DNA from: Lobulomyces angularis
Lineage: Eukaryota; Chytridiomycota; Chytridiomycetes; Lobulomycetales; Lobulomycetaceae
Length of the DNA stretch: 52,443 nucleotides
Assembly (NCBI GenBank): GCA_027604685.1
Contig: JADHYX010000132.1
Location: 1 to 52,443, forward strand
Direction: 5' to 3'
Below, piece after piece: positions 38,801 through 51,500 of the stretch. Under the pieces are notes generated by a model that saw only the letters and a list, made by a program, of their open reading frames with translations, was not told where the DNA came from and did no database searches. Numbering within the stretch: position 1 is the first letter of the stretch; every line of letters starts with the position of its first letter. Position numbers and translations under genes: made by a program.

Positions 38801-39941
38801 TAAACGTTACGTTGGATATTGGGAGAGAACTGGTGTACTATGTTTTTCCCGAAAAAAAAGCCAAAGCCTTGGCAGAATCACATGAACTACCATTTCCTGC
38901 ATCTGAAAAGTCATATCCATCGACATATGCACCATCCCTTACAGCCTCAGTACAACCTTCTCAAAATTTTTATGGTAATAATGAATTAAAAAATTATGAA
39001 GGCGCTTTAAAACCACCTAAGAAAAAAAAAGCTGCTTTAAGTGAACTTGAAATTTTGCAGAGTAGAGCATCAGAAAATAAATCCTTTATTTATATTAAAA
39101 TGCCCGAATTTCAGCTTTGTCTAAGTTATAAGGTAAGAATAATCAATTAGTTTTTGATATCATATTCATAATTAAAAGGGATCCAAAGAGAAGAATGTGG
39201 AAGACTTGAATCGATTTGTTTTTAAAATGCCAACGTTAGAGTATAGAAATAGAACTTGGTCCTGGTTAGATTTTTACGACGAAGTTAAGAAAGGTATATT
39301 TTTTCATATTTTGGGAATTTTATTTATAAATATTAAAAGATGGAATTAGAGCGATATTTGATAACACTGGATCATTAATTAAAGAAAAACTCTTCACTAA
39401 AAAGACTGCTGTCGCGGAAAATTTGTCTAATTCAACACCGTTTTTGACACCATTACCGTCTTCACTGACTACAAGCATTGTTGGAATAATCCCAAGTCCA
39501 ATAATGAAAACTAGCAAATCAATGGATTTACCTAGAAGTTACTCAGATTTATCTGCAATAAGTGTGCATTCAGATAACAAATCGGTATATAGCGCCATAT
39601 CCGCTGGTGACAATAAATCAGTCAGCAATAATTCCTATCAACATTCTGATACTTTGGTTAGTCCCTCAGCAAGTACCAACTTAGAAAAAAGGAAAGGAAA
39701 ATTTTCATTTTTCAAAAGAAAGGATAAGGCGAACTCCACTGAAGTGCTATTGGCAGAGGACGCAACAGTTGAAGCAGATAGTAGTCAAAGCAACTCCAAA
39801 ACTTCGATGGGAAGATCAGGAAGTTTCTTTTTATCCAAGGGAGGAAGTACCAGTGCATTATCAGAGAATGGATCTGTTAAAGAGGAGTCACCAAGAAATA
39901 CTTTTTTCAACTTACGAAGAAAAAGCGAAAAAAAAATTTAA
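29874..39941 (+). CDS. FMP27: FMP27 / BLTP2 (Hobbit, SABRE) bridge-like lipid transfer protein
   Basis: Twenty-one exons, all introns 38-79 nt, join to 9156 nt (3051 residues), the size of large fungal FMP27 proteins. The N-terminus MNYLLFIVVVYLTYLTLRSI is a membrane anchor. Then come repeated beta-strand-rich modules expected of a hydrophobic groove protein. Diagnostic blocks: RGSPFHPPPLLKVNCVDLNF (~residue 1388), LLRDYSFPLVDLPSS, GGWWDKLRVMVHGNYQVD (the WDK domain, ~1576), FRANSMKIVVNILSPHP, a coiled section after NDRRRKMILGLEQMSDLQ, and APVAGIPVVEHFEVVIFPIS (~2688). The last ~190 residues are Ser- and Lys-rich (for example SFFLSKGGSTSAL). The family spans ER-plasma membrane contacts and moves phospholipids between bilayers. 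Exon 1 ends at 30033 with a GTAACA donor; skipping it loses the anchor. Confidence 0.95.
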
Positions 39942-40019
39942 TACAATAATAATTTTTAAATTTGTATAATAGCTATTTATTCTAAACTTTTTATTTTTAT
40001 ACTATAACCATAAAATATA

Positions 40020-40435
40020 TTAATGTAATTTCCATGTGACATACAAAAATAAGTTACTAAATAATGGCATGTTAATTACAATAGAGGTACTAGTGCTTAA
40101 CGGCTGCCCATATGTCACTAGGACAGTTCTACTGAACAACTGATAGTAAGAACTGATTGGTTTTGGTGACTGCTGAAGTTCTGGTGGTTGAGTAGATGCA
40201 GCAAGTGGAAGAGGTGGTCTAAACATACTTTGATAAGGAATAGAAACAGCTTTGGTTTCAAAATCGAAGTTTTTGTTTAAATGTTACCTTTTTGAATCTA
40301 TTTGGCCTACTCTTATATTTCAAAACGCTCCATACTATAAAAGCCGTCTCCAGCTGCAATATCACGATGAAAGTTAACTAAACTTTTTTCACAATAATTT
40401 AGCTCATGCCAATCTATGAAAGTTGCTCTAAACAT
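40020..40435 (-). CDS. possible small gene, unresolved splicing
   Basis: ATG at 40435 opens MFRATFIDWHELNYCEKSLV (40 codons before a stop in the unspliced frame). A second frame reads SIPYQSMFRPPLPLAAST, then a Ser-rich stretch and LFSNLFLYVTWKLH, ending at 40020. A single intron, with donor at TATA|GTATGG and acceptor CCAAAG at about 40250, joins the two frames into ~106 residues. The protein would be short and hydrophobic at the end, with no family I recognise. It lies 78 bp after the FMP27 stop, on the opposite strand, so overlapping 3' ends are likely. It could also be non-coding antisense. Confidence 0.35.
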
Positions 40436-41026
40436 CTTGGAAAGTTTAAGAAAATTTTCACTGCAACCTCTACTTGCAGCCCTAAAACTCTTGCTTTAAT
40501 ATCAAAATTTTTTGGAAGGTAGTGCAGTTGTCAGTACATTTTGTACAATCTTTCTGGCTGTGGTTGATTTTCAGCATCAATGTAATAATTTTCTTTTCTT
40601 TTTACTGCTTGTTACCGGATAATAAAAACGCATTTAGAATTTACAAACAAAACAAGAATTAAATAAAGAAAATCTTTTACTAATCCTAAGATCTTTTACT
40701 AAATCCTAAGATCAATAGGAATAGTTAATCTTTGTTAGTAGTTTATAAGTTATGAATAATATTTTAGAAAATACAAGGCGGATTCATTAATCCAGTAGTC
40801 ACTGAGGAGCGCTACACTCGTTAACAACGACAACTGATGCTCAAACAATTGATGAGCAAATGAATGTTTTATGAAGCATAATATGCTTTAAATTAATCCT
40901 CAGATTTTTTGATTCTTCAATATTATAACTAAAAAAAAATTTTTCTACTAATTTCTATTAATACTAAATATCTGCTTTTCAAACAAGGACCTATATTAGT
41001 ATTGTTGCTTTTTTATTAAAAAATTT
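40436..41026. promoter_or_regulatory. divergent intergenic region upstream of NEO1
   Basis: About 590 bp holding the NEO1 promoter and, if real, that of the small gene to the left. A 16-bp word (ATCTTTTACTAATCCTAAG and a near copy) is repeated in tandem around 40670-40710. Nothing else notable. Confidence 0.4.
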
Positions 41027-44000
41027 ATGGAAATTTTTAAAGCAAGTAAAAGTAGAACTACAACAACTTCAGACGGTTCATTTGAAGATAGCATACCTTT
41101 AATAGATCTTACTCAACAGGTGAAAAATAAACTTAATTTTTAGATAAATATAAGTTAATTAAGAAAATTTTCAAATTTAGCAACGACAAACTTTTGAACA
41201 TAAATTTAAAAAGGAAAACTCGTTTTTGAGTAAAATGAACGTTTTCAAAAAAAAAAAAAAAGTTCCTAGGACTATTCAACTTAATTCTGGTAAAAAAATC
41301 AATATTAATAATTTTTTTTTGTTTGAATTTTAGTCAAGCAAGTTAATTTGCAAAAAATAAAAAATTACTTCAGCTAGTTAATTAACTAAATTTTTAAAAA
41401 ATATTTTAAAAATTAGAAAAAGATTACACAACCTTTTCCTCGAATACAGTAAAAAATCAAAAATATACCGCTTTAAACTTTTTACCGAAAGTTTTTTTTG
41501 AACAATTTAAATACTTCTTCAATTTGTACTTTCTACTTGTAAGCTTAAGCCAGTTTATAAACAGCTTGAAAATTGGTTATATCTTCACCTATTTTGGACC
41601 GCTCATCTTTGTTTTAATGGTTACAATTACTAAAGAATTTTTAGACGATTATCAAAGAATGAAACGTGACGAGGTATTCAACACTTAATAATATCTTGAT
41701 ATCATTGTTGGTGTAATAGGAAGCCAACAGTCAGATTTACAAAAAATTAACGAAAGGTGGTGTGAAGGAGATTCCAAGTTCCAAAATTCAAGTTGGTAAC
41801 TTAATTTTCATCGGTAAAGATCAAAGAGTACCGGCAGACTGTATTTTGTTAAGAACAACGGAAGAAAGTGGGGCGTCCTTTATTAGGACTGATCAATTGG
41901 ATGGTGAGACAGATTGGAAATTGCGTTTAGCTTTAAGTGCTACCCAAGAATTAAATTCTGACGAAGAGTTACTGAATCTGAAAGGTTCTATTTATGGTAT
42001 AGTTTATACGAAAGTGGTTTAGTGATTTCAATTGAATGTATTTTAGCGGAAGCGCCACACAAAGATATTCACACATTTGTAGGAAATCATACTAGAGTGC
42101 ACTCTAATGTATTAAGCATGCTGCTTTTTTGTACATCTAAATTTCGTTTTAGGGTAAAACGATTGATCCACTAGGAGTTGAAAATACTCTGTGGACAAAT
42201 ACGGTAATAGCTTCTGGATCTGTTATTGGATTTGTTATATATACTGGTCAAGATACTAGAGCTGTGATGAATACTAATTTTCCTTCTACTAAAGTTGGGA
42301 TTTTAGATCTGGAAGTTAATAATCTTTCAAAGGTATATCTTTTTTTAATTTCTTCATGTAATAAATTTGGTTCAAGATTTTAGCATTTGTTACTTTCGTT
42401 TTATCCTTAACAATGGTTGGTTTAGACGGGTTCAGAGGTATCTGGTACATCTACCTAATTAGATTTTTGATTCTGTTTTCTTCAATTATTCCAATCAGGT
42501 TGCCTTTAGAATATTTCCCTTTTTTAATAATCGATTTTTAAGTTTAAGAGTAAACCTTGATATGGGAAAAAGTGTTTACTCACGACAAATAATGAAAGAT
42601 AAAAAGATTCCCAATACTATTGTTAGAAGCTCTACAATTCCTGAGGAACTTGGTAGAATTGAATACCTTTTATCGGATAAAACTGGAACCTTAACTAAGA
42701 ATGGTATTTTATTGGGTAAAGTACCTCCTTTAGTAAAAAATTTTAGATATGGAACTGAAAAGGATACATTTAGGAACTATGGCATATGGAGCTGATTCTA
42801 TGGATGAAATTTCATCCCATCTGTCTACTGCTTTTCATGCTGGTGAAAATTCTTATAAAATATGGCTGAAAATTTACTACTTACCTAAAAGGTCAAGATG
42901 GTGCGTTTAGATATAAGCGTTCAAGGGATATTTCTATGAGAATTAAAGATATAGTACAAGCATTGGCTATTTGCCACAATGTAAATAACTGAATTCTTAA
43001 ATATCTATATTAAAATCCTATACTCAAATATAAATTTCCTTTACTTCAAAGGTTACCCCTGTTACAGAGAGTAATGTTTTAGAGTACCAAGCCTCATCAC
43101 CCGACGAAATGGCAATCGTTAAATGGACTGAAAGTGTAGGATTAGCATTGGTACAAAGAGACATTAACAAGCTGGAATTATTGGGTCCTGATGGGATTAA
43201 CTATAAATTTCAAATATTGGATGTATTTCCTTTTACTTCCGAAACCAAGAGAATGGGAATTATAGTTAGAGATTTACAGACCAAAGAAATATTCTTTTAC
43301 CAAAAAGGGGCAGGTTAATTATCCTATATAATGCTATTCATATGAAAAACTATTAATGTTATAGATACTGTCATGACCAAGATTGTAGCATATAATGATT
43401 GGTTAGATGAAGAATGTGGAAATATGGCTAGAGAAGGTTTAAGAACTTTGGTTATTGCTAGAAAGAGAATTTCTGAAGATTTTTATAAAGATTTTCAAAA
43501 ACATTACTCAGAGGCTAAAATCAGTGTAACCCAGCGAAATATGGTATGCCAAAGTGTTATAGGAAAGTATTTGGAAAATGGCTTAGAATTATTGGGTTTA
43601 ACTGGAGTAGAGGATAAACTTCAAGTATAAAATTTATCTTCTACATCATAGTATTAACTTTTGACCAATTTTAGGATGACGTTAAAAATACTCTTGAATT
43701 AATGAGAAATGCAGGAATAAAAATCTGGATGCTCACGGGAGATAAAGTGGAAACTGCAACCTGTATTGCCATTTCTTCAAAGTTAGTAACTAGGAATCAA
43801 GCGATATTCCAAATTTCGAAAATGAGCGATCCACTGGACTTAATGGATGAATTAGAAAAAGTAAAGCATAAAAAGGACTGTTGTCTAATTATTGATGGAG
43901 AATCCTTAGAGGTACTATATAAAATACAGATTCTTAATTATTTGTTATAGACGTCTTTAAGGCATCACGAAGAAGAATTTTTGAATATAGCTGTGAGGTT

Positions 44001-45142
44001 ACCTGTAGTTGTCTGTTGTCGTTGTTCTCCCACACAAAAAGCAGAAGTTACATCACTGATCAAAAATTTTACTGGAAAGAGGACATGCGCTATTGGAGAC
44101 GGAGGAAATGATGTTAGTATGATTCAAGAAGCACACGTTGGAGTGGGTATTGTAGGTAAAGAAGGAAAGCAGGCCAGCTTAGCTGCAGATTTTAGCATCA
44201 CTCAATTTAGTCATTTAACTAGACTTTTGTTTTGGCATGGAAGAAACAGCTGTAAAATCAATTAATTTTTTAATTTTGGTTAACCTGTTTTTAAACATTT
44301 TAGATACTCGATCTGCTAAATTAAGTCAATTTGTGATACATAGAGGCTTGATAATTTCTGTAATTCAGGCTGTTTTTTCTGCTATTTTTTATTTTGCACC
44401 TATTGCGCTATACCAAGTAAATTTACTTTAATGAGCTCAACAGCATTTATTTTTTTTTTTTTAATTTTTACTAAGGGAATGCTTTTAGTTGGGTATATTA
44501 TAGATTCTGTCAATTTAATTTTTTTTTCTAGCTATGCAACAGTTTATACTATGGCGCCTGTATTTTCATTAGTTTTAGATAAGGATGTGAGTGAAGATAC
44601 AGCAATAATGTATCCAGAGCTGTATAAAGAATTGACAAAAGGTAGAGCACTGTCATTCAAAACATTCTTCACATGGCTAATGATTAGTGTGTATCAGGGT
44701 AGAATTTATTTAAAAATGATGCAGTATCTAATTTAAACATAGGAGGGGCAATAATGATGTTGGCAATTTGGTTATTTGAGGATGAATTTGTCAATATTGT
44801 CTCTATTTCGTTCACATCATTGATATTTAATGAATTGATTATGGTGGCACTTGAAATTCAAACTTGGCATGCTTACATGATATACAGTGAAATAATAACA
44901 GTTTTGCTATACCTGTTTTCTATGACTATATTAAAAACTGATTTTGGTATAATTATTACAATAGCGGAGAGTTTAAATTTTTAATTTTTTTTTAAAAATT
45001 GATAGATTTGTCCTTTATTTTAACGTGGCCATTTATTTGGAAAGTGACAGTTATTACAGCAGTTAGTAGTATGCCATTATACATCATAAAGATGGTTAAA
45101 TTTAAGTTTTCTCCTCCATCTTACACGAAATTGGAGGGTTAA
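41027..45142 (+). CDS. NEO1: P4-type ATPase, Neo1/ATP9-like flippase
   Basis: A gene of about 16 short-intron exons, roughly 1000 residues, shorter than the Dnf1-like one. N-terminal [20 protein letters not shown] and [20 protein letters not shown] match Neo1/ATP9 closely. Then come [38 protein letters not shown] (DGET actuator motif), [20 protein letters not shown] (phosphorylated Asp), [15 protein letters not shown] and [20 protein letters not shown], the hinge [13 protein letters not shown] and [20 protein letters not shown]. Neo1-class pumps work at Golgi and endosomes without a Cdc50 subunit. After TLTKN an intron must be removed to give [15 protein letters not shown]; read straight, the frame goes off. 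Stop TAA at 45140-45142 after SYTKLEG. Confidence 0.94.
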
Positions 45143-45881
45143 TATATACACATTTTATTTTTTAGATTTCTAACACTAATAAAATCCTGTAATTATAGTT
45201 TATTTAATTTATGTTTTTTAGAAAAATTGTTACATCTCAGTTTTTTTTCTTTTTTTTTTCAAATAATTCAATATAAAAAAAACTTTATTATTGATAAAAA
45301 AAACTTTATAATTGATAAAAAAGAATTTACCTCACATTAAATTAAAAATAGAAAATTATTTTATAAAGGTTGTTTTCCACAGATAAAAAGGAAAATTTTT
45401 TGGTGACCCTGAAGCTGTGAAGATGTGGCGCGGAATGAAGCTTTGAATCTGCATCAAGCATTTTTATGACTTTTTAGTCTATGTTATAAAATTATTTGAC
45501 AAAATTTAACAAGAAAAAAAAAACCGAAATCAGCTGTAGAAAATATTTCTGTAAAAAACGTAGTTTGTAAGTGAACTTGAAGCATAAAAATCTATATAAG
45601 CCCCTTTAGCACATTACAAAAAGCCTTGCTTTTTTTTGTTTTATTTTTTTTTATTTTTTTTTTAAATTATTTTTTTATTTTTTTTCCACTAAGAAAATTT
45701 GATTAATAGAACCAGTGGTTTTTTGTTATGGACATGTAAATTGAGAACTTGCATTAATTTTGCTATTTAAAAACATTTTTTTCCCTAGTTTAGAAAAGTA
45801 AAAATTACAGTACAAATTTTAGATACATAAAATAATATAAATTTTTTCTTTATTTTTTTATTTGTAAATTATTATTTGACA
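45143..45881. promoter_or_regulatory. intergenic region with candidate TATA box, before the VWD gene
   Basis: Contains the NEO1 3' end and the promoter and leader of the VWD gene. A TATATAA word at 45593-45599 is followed by a C-rich turn (AGCCCCTTT), then by long T tracts (45630-45690) up to the ATG at 45882. A direct repeat (AAAAAACTTTATAATTGATA and a near copy) lies at about 45278-45320. The TATA call is a pattern match only. Confidence 0.4.
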
Positions 45882-48205
45882 ATGTTTTCTAAATCATTCT
45901 TCTTACTACTTTCACTCTCAACAAATCAAATTTTGGCAGCTCCTGCTTTAACTGATCTTTTGGAATTCGACCCACCTTTGTTAACACTAGGCACGAATGG
46001 TTCCGGAAAATTCAAATGTAGACCGAAGTTACCGCCTTCCAAACCTGTACATAAATATATTTTTAACGCTCCTGGCTTTTCTTTTTCCAACTGCGATTTA
46101 GAGTTCAATGATTTGGATTACCAAACTTACAAAGAAGTGGAAATTTTCGCACTTCCAAATTTCAGTAAAAAAACTGCTGAACAAAAAATTTCAATAGGTT
46201 ATGCTGAATCTTGTTCAACTGATAATTACGAATATAAAGCTAGTTACAATTATCGACCTGGTGGTACATGTTTATCTACTGGTGACCCTCATTACAGTAC
46301 ATTCACTGGCCAGGCCTATAGTTATCAAGGAAGTGGATCTTATTATATGGTAAAGCTATTTTAATTTTTTTTTATGAAAACTAAATTCTTTTTGTTTTTG
46401 TAGGTTAAAGACGCTAATTTGCAAATTCAAACAAGATTGTTTTCTTGTGGTAAAGGCAAAAATCTTCACAAGGTTACGTGCAATGACGGAATTGCTATCA
46501 GTTACGGCTCTAGTGCAGTAACATTGCAGGTCGCCAAAACTCACCTAACTTCAAGTAAACTTTCAGATGCTGTAAACGAAAATGAAATTTTAGTTTCTCA
46601 AACTGGAAAAGACAAGGTAATAATAATATGCAAATGTACATTTTTTTATTAACTATTTCAATTCTGCAGACCAGTTATGATGTTAAATTAGGCGACGGAT
46701 CTAAAATTACTGTTAAATCAAACACCTATACAAAAGACAAATCTTATCTTGATATAACTATTAAGCTTAGTGGTGGAAGTTATGAAAATGTTGGTGGTTT
46801 ATGTAACTATTTACCTGGAGGAAAGCAGGTTCATTATGTTCTTCCAAATGGCTCTGTCACTAAGAAATCAGAGGAATTTGCCAATGCTTGGAAAGCTCCT
46901 GCTAACGAAGATATGTTTAGTGGTAACTGGAAACCAATCGCTCCTTACCAAGATAAACCACAAAAAACATGTAATATAAAACCAACTCTTTGCACCACTT
47001 CTCAAGCATCTACTTCCACAACAACAACAACAAGCTACGTTTCTTCTGAAAGTACTACTGTTACCAGTTCATCAACAGTTTCTGAAACTACTTCTTATGT
47101 TTCTACTCAAACAACTCCTTATATTTCTACCACAGCCACAACCACAGCCGAAAGCACTTCTACAAGCTACTCTTCCAGTGCCACCACTTCAAGTTACAGC
47201 TCAGAATCCACCACTTCCTCTGTTGTTAATGAATCTTCTAGTATTTTCTCCTCTTCAACCACTGCCAGTGAATACACTTCCACTTCATCAGTTGTCAACG
47301 AATCTACTAGCAAATCATCCTCAACAGAACCCTATACTAGCTCTGTTCCTGAAACAACTTCTGAACCATACACCAGTTCCGTTCCTGAAGCAACCTCACA
47401 ACCATATACTACTTCGGTTGATGCAACAACTACTAATCCATACACTTCCAGCGTCGTTGCTACAACATCTAGTAAAGCACCAGAGTATAGCAGCAGCCAA
47501 GTTCTTAGTTCAACAGAAACTAAACCTTATGTCACTGAAACCACTCCTCAAACAGCATCTTACCCAACTACATACACTAAAATAACTTCTTGCCCTGTAA
47601 TCACTGAATATCCTGCTTACACTTATAAACCAGTCCCTACTGAATCTACAGAGGATTATTCTGAAGAAAAAGAAGAATATGTTCCAGCTGACTACAACAT
47701 TGCTAAAGAACAATGTGAAAAAATTATCAAAGTTGATGCTTTAAGTTCAATGTATGATCCTTCTTTCTATATTAATGCCTGTGCTCTTGATTATTCACAA
47801 TCCGGTGTGTTTAACTTTGTTGAAAATGCAAGACAATCTTATTTAACAAACTGCCGTTTGGATTTAGAATATCTTGAACAAGACCCTGAACCAGCACAAA
47901 GAAAAGTTGCCAAAGAACTAAAAGCATCATATGGTCTAGGTCTAGAAAACGAGTGCACTAATAAATGCTCAGGAAGAGGTACTTGTACTCCAAATGGTTG
48001 TGCTTGTGATGCTGGATATTCTGGTGCAGGGTGTGCTATAGATGTTTCATATGTTGCAGCAAATAGCTCAATTTATAATGAGGATGGTACTCAATACAAA
48101 CCTCAATTTCAAAAGTTTACTGAGTCCGCTCCTCCTGCTAGTTCTGCTTCAAAAATTTCTGTGTTAGGCTTAACTTTTGTTTTTGGATTCTTGGCACTAA
48201 TATAA
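45882..48205 (+). CDS. secreted VWD-domain, mucin-like, EGF-like protein, probably GPI-anchored
   Basis: Three exons (45882-46349, 46404-46616, 46670-48205) give 738 residues. A signal peptide (MFSKSFFLLLSLSTNQILAA) is followed by a ~110-residue N-terminal domain. A von Willebrand type D domain opens with CLSTGDPHYSTFTGQAYSYQ (~130) and ends at VGGLCNYLPGG. From ~340 to ~535 comes a Ser/Thr/Pro-rich, probably O-glycosylated stalk with imperfect 12-13 residue repeats (PYTSSVPETTSE). A folded Cys-containing part follows, then an EGF-like module CSGRGTCTPNGCACDAGYSG (~660). The hydrophobic C-terminus (SVLGLTFVFGFLALI) after a small-residue stretch looks like a GPI signal. The ORF also opens from an upstream TTG; ATG 45882 is the real start. 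Likely a cell-surface adhesin or coat protein; binding partner unknown. Confidence 0.88.
47331..47475 (+). repeat. imperfect tandem repeat coding PYTSSVPETTSE-type units
   Basis: About four copies of a 36-39 bp unit in the stalk of the VWD protein: PYTSSVPETTSE, PYTSSVPEATSQ, PYTTSVDATTTN, PYTSSVVATTS. Units differ mostly at synonymous sites, so the array is not very recent. Such coding repeats often vary in copy number between strains. Confidence 0.8.
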
Positions 48206-48579
48206 AAAAAAATTTTATTTTGTATTTTTTGTATTATTTATCTTTTACATTTATTTTTTTATAAATTTTTCCCTTTTTTTTGTAATTTTATGTTGTTTGT
48301 ATTTAATATAAAAGTAATAAAAATTTAAACTTAATCATTCAATGATTTTCAATTTTAAAAGAAAAATTTTAATTATATTTTAAAAATGTGAAATTGTTAA
48401 AAAAAAAATTGAAAAATATTTAATAATGCAAAATTTTTAAAATTTCCTTATATTAATTACAGAATGCAATAAAAAAAAAGAGAAAAATTTAAAATAAATA
48501 GATATATATATATAAAAAAAAAAAGATTTTAAAAAAATTACTATATTTAAAAAAAAATAAATAAATAAAAACAATTCAC
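48206..48579. other. convergent intergenic region, VWD gene / DNAI3
   Basis: Extremely AT-rich DNA between two converging stop codons, with A and T runs and a TA dinucleotide tract near 48501-48512. AATAAA-like words on both strands fit poly(A) sites. No gene seen. Confidence 0.6.
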
Positions 48580-51500
48580 TTAATCTTCTAATGGTATTAG
48601 TCCTTCAAGTTCCAAAAAGTCCTATATGACAATAGTTTTGAAAAAATGTTTATTAAGTTTTTAAAAATTTTCTGTTTTATTTTATTTTTTTTTTTCCATA
48701 CCCGTTCCATCTTTAAATATTCAGCTTCTAATTTATCCCCTTCTTCATCAACGACAATTTGAGCAACTTCTTCTTTTTTCTCATTCTTCTTTGCCTAAAA
48801 AAATAAAAAATTATACATAGCAATATGTGAATTATACCTTTGGTATTAGTGGGACTTTTTCTGAAGTAGGAGTAGCATTAGCTACAGCCAAAGCTGCAGC
48901 CGCAGCTTCCATCGCATTAGCTTCAAATTTGGATCTTTCAGCAATTCTAAATTCTTTTCTTTCTTTAACATAATCCAACCTTCGCACTTCCCTATCAAAA
49001 AAAGTTCGAGCGAATTGTTTCTAAAAAAAAAAATTAAATAAAAAGATAGAAATATGTAATTGTAATTAAAAGATAAGGCTATACCTCATTTTTGTGAGGT
49101 TTTGTTAAATTTCGTGGTGCTTCCAATATATGTAAAGTTCCTTCATCATCTCCAGCTGCAATGAATTGATGAACACTTCTGGACTTTCCTAAAAGAGATC
49201 CTATTTTAAAACAAGAAAAAAATTAAATATCAAAGTTGGATGAAAGTTAATTAAAAAAAAAGGAATACCTTGAAAGTGATGAATGTCCATATAAGAAATG
49301 GCAGCAGAAGATACTTGTTGAGTAGTGGAGGGAGTATGAGACCTATCCAAAAGGTCCCAGACTTCAATGGTACCATCTGTTTTGGAAATAAAGAAAACTC
49401 CTGGACGAGTAGGACTCCAAACTCCTGATATTACATAGGCAACTGAAGGTGCGGAACTAAGTAATGGTCCAGCCTATAAAAAATAAAAATTAATTAAAAA
49501 TGTACTTTCTTTACATTATGATTTTCTTTCCAGATATGAAACGACCAACCACCAACACTGAGTAGAATATCAGGAAAAAATGGGGACCTCCTTAAATCAC
49601 TCATTGTTCCAAAATGCCTACTAAATGCATGTTCAACTCTTGAAGCTAAAACAGAATTTTTTTTTTTTTTTAGGTTCAAGGGTTGAAAAATAAGTTGTTA
49701 CATTGTCCCTTTTCTTCATTCCCTTTTTCAGCAATCCAATCTGCTAATATTAGATCTCCTTCCTAACAAAATAGAAAATTTTAAAATAAGCTCTCTAAAA
49801 GATTGACATACTTCTGTAGCGCAATAAAATTTTGTTGTTCCGGTATCCTTCGGTACTACAGCAGTATTTGGTTGATTTAAATTGATTTCTAAAAAAAAAA
49901 AAAATAAACACATAATAAAAATTTTTTTATAAAAAAAAAAAAAGGAATATCTAAAAGTATTCTTTTTTTATTTTTATTTTTTCATACGTGACCCTGTTTC
50001 TTTTAGATTTCCTCTTATAGTTATTTTTGTCAATCCGTAATCGAATGTATTATCCATAGCGCTTAAAGGAATTCTTAAGAATGGTTTCCAAGCCAAATCT
50101 AGGGCTTTCAACTCCTTTTTGTATCTAGTATCCCAATAAAAGACTGTTCCATCAAGCGATGCTGTTATTAGCTGCCTACAGGTGGTTTCTATTTGCCCTT
50201 CAATAATTTCTCCAGAATGAGAAATTTCAATTCCCGGCATCCAACTTAAATCAGACACTGGGCCATGGTGACTTCCCTCAATTGACGAGACAGCTATCCA
50301 TTTTACAACACTTATTGAATGCTATTGTTTCAATAAAAAAATTAAAATAATAAAAAAGATCGAATGTTACAAAATATTTTAATAACATTTTTCTTTCTTA
50401 ATCTTATTTAATTTTTACCTGGGAATCACTTTTTTCATCTCGTTTTTCACCGAGAGTAGTTTCATTCTCACCTCTTACTTTTCGATTATTTTTTAATTTG
50501 TCTTGATAATCACTAATATCCCATAAAGCTATCTAGAAAAAAAAAATTATACAAATTTTTTAATAACTTCTTATTTTTATACTCAAATACCTGTCCGTTG
50601 ACACAACCACATGCAATTATGTTTGCATCATGTGGATTAAACTGAAAAGAAGTAACATCATCTGGTGCTTCTAAAATTAACTAAAAAAAAATTAAAAAAA
50701 AAATTGAAAAAATAAATTATGAATTTACCTGTGGATGAATTGGATCATGAAAACTCCAAATTAAAATTAACGATTTTTTAGAAACAATGTTAAATCCTGC
50801 TTCAATTTTTTCATCCAAAGTAAGTTTATTCACGCAGGATATAGCTAAAACACCTTATAAAAAAAAAAAGTACATAAAAATTATTAAGCTTGATAGCAAA
50901 CCATTACCTTTAAGGGTTGGATGCCAGTCAATGCAGGAAATTGATTTGTCTTTGCTATGTTTTAAATCTGTAAATGACTGATATTCTTGAAGATGTGTAT
51001 GAGATCCTTGCTCTAAAGCAGTCATTTCTTCTTCTCCCAGTAACGCATACTCATCTGTAAAAATATTTAATAATTCATTATGCACTAAAACTTGTTCAAA
51101 TTTTGATGTAACACTAGCTAAAAACTGCTGGATTTCATTGCATTTTAATGTTGATTCTTTTTCAGCCTCTGTCATCAAAATTGGTTCATACTGTACACAA
51201 AAATTTATTGGTCTGTTCCTAAAATATATTTTTTATTTTTAAACAATTTAATTCTTCAATATAAGAATTTTTTTATAAAATAAAATTTTTATGTACCAAG
51301 TAGTTTGAGATTCTCCATAATGCAACTCTGGTACAGCTTGAACCGCAATGGATAATTTTGATCTTAGTACCTCATAGTTATTATCTCTGTAAGGTCTGCA
51401 TTCCATAAACCCATCATGGGCATCCCTATCTCCAAACTTTGAAATAGTTCCAAAGTCTTTGAGTTTTCTGGACGCTTTAACAACAATCTACGAAAAAATT

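Noticed and set aside
41281..41420. Extra 8-nt micro-exon in NEO1 intron 2
   Set aside because: An AG and a GT flank TCAAGCAA, but including it breaks the downstream frame; a single ~125-nt intron fits better.
47097..47585. 162-codon open frame overlapping the VWD protein stalk
   Set aside because: It is the +1 frame of the Ser/Thr repeat region; Leu/Gln/Pro-rich shadow of ACA/TCT codons with no motif of its own.
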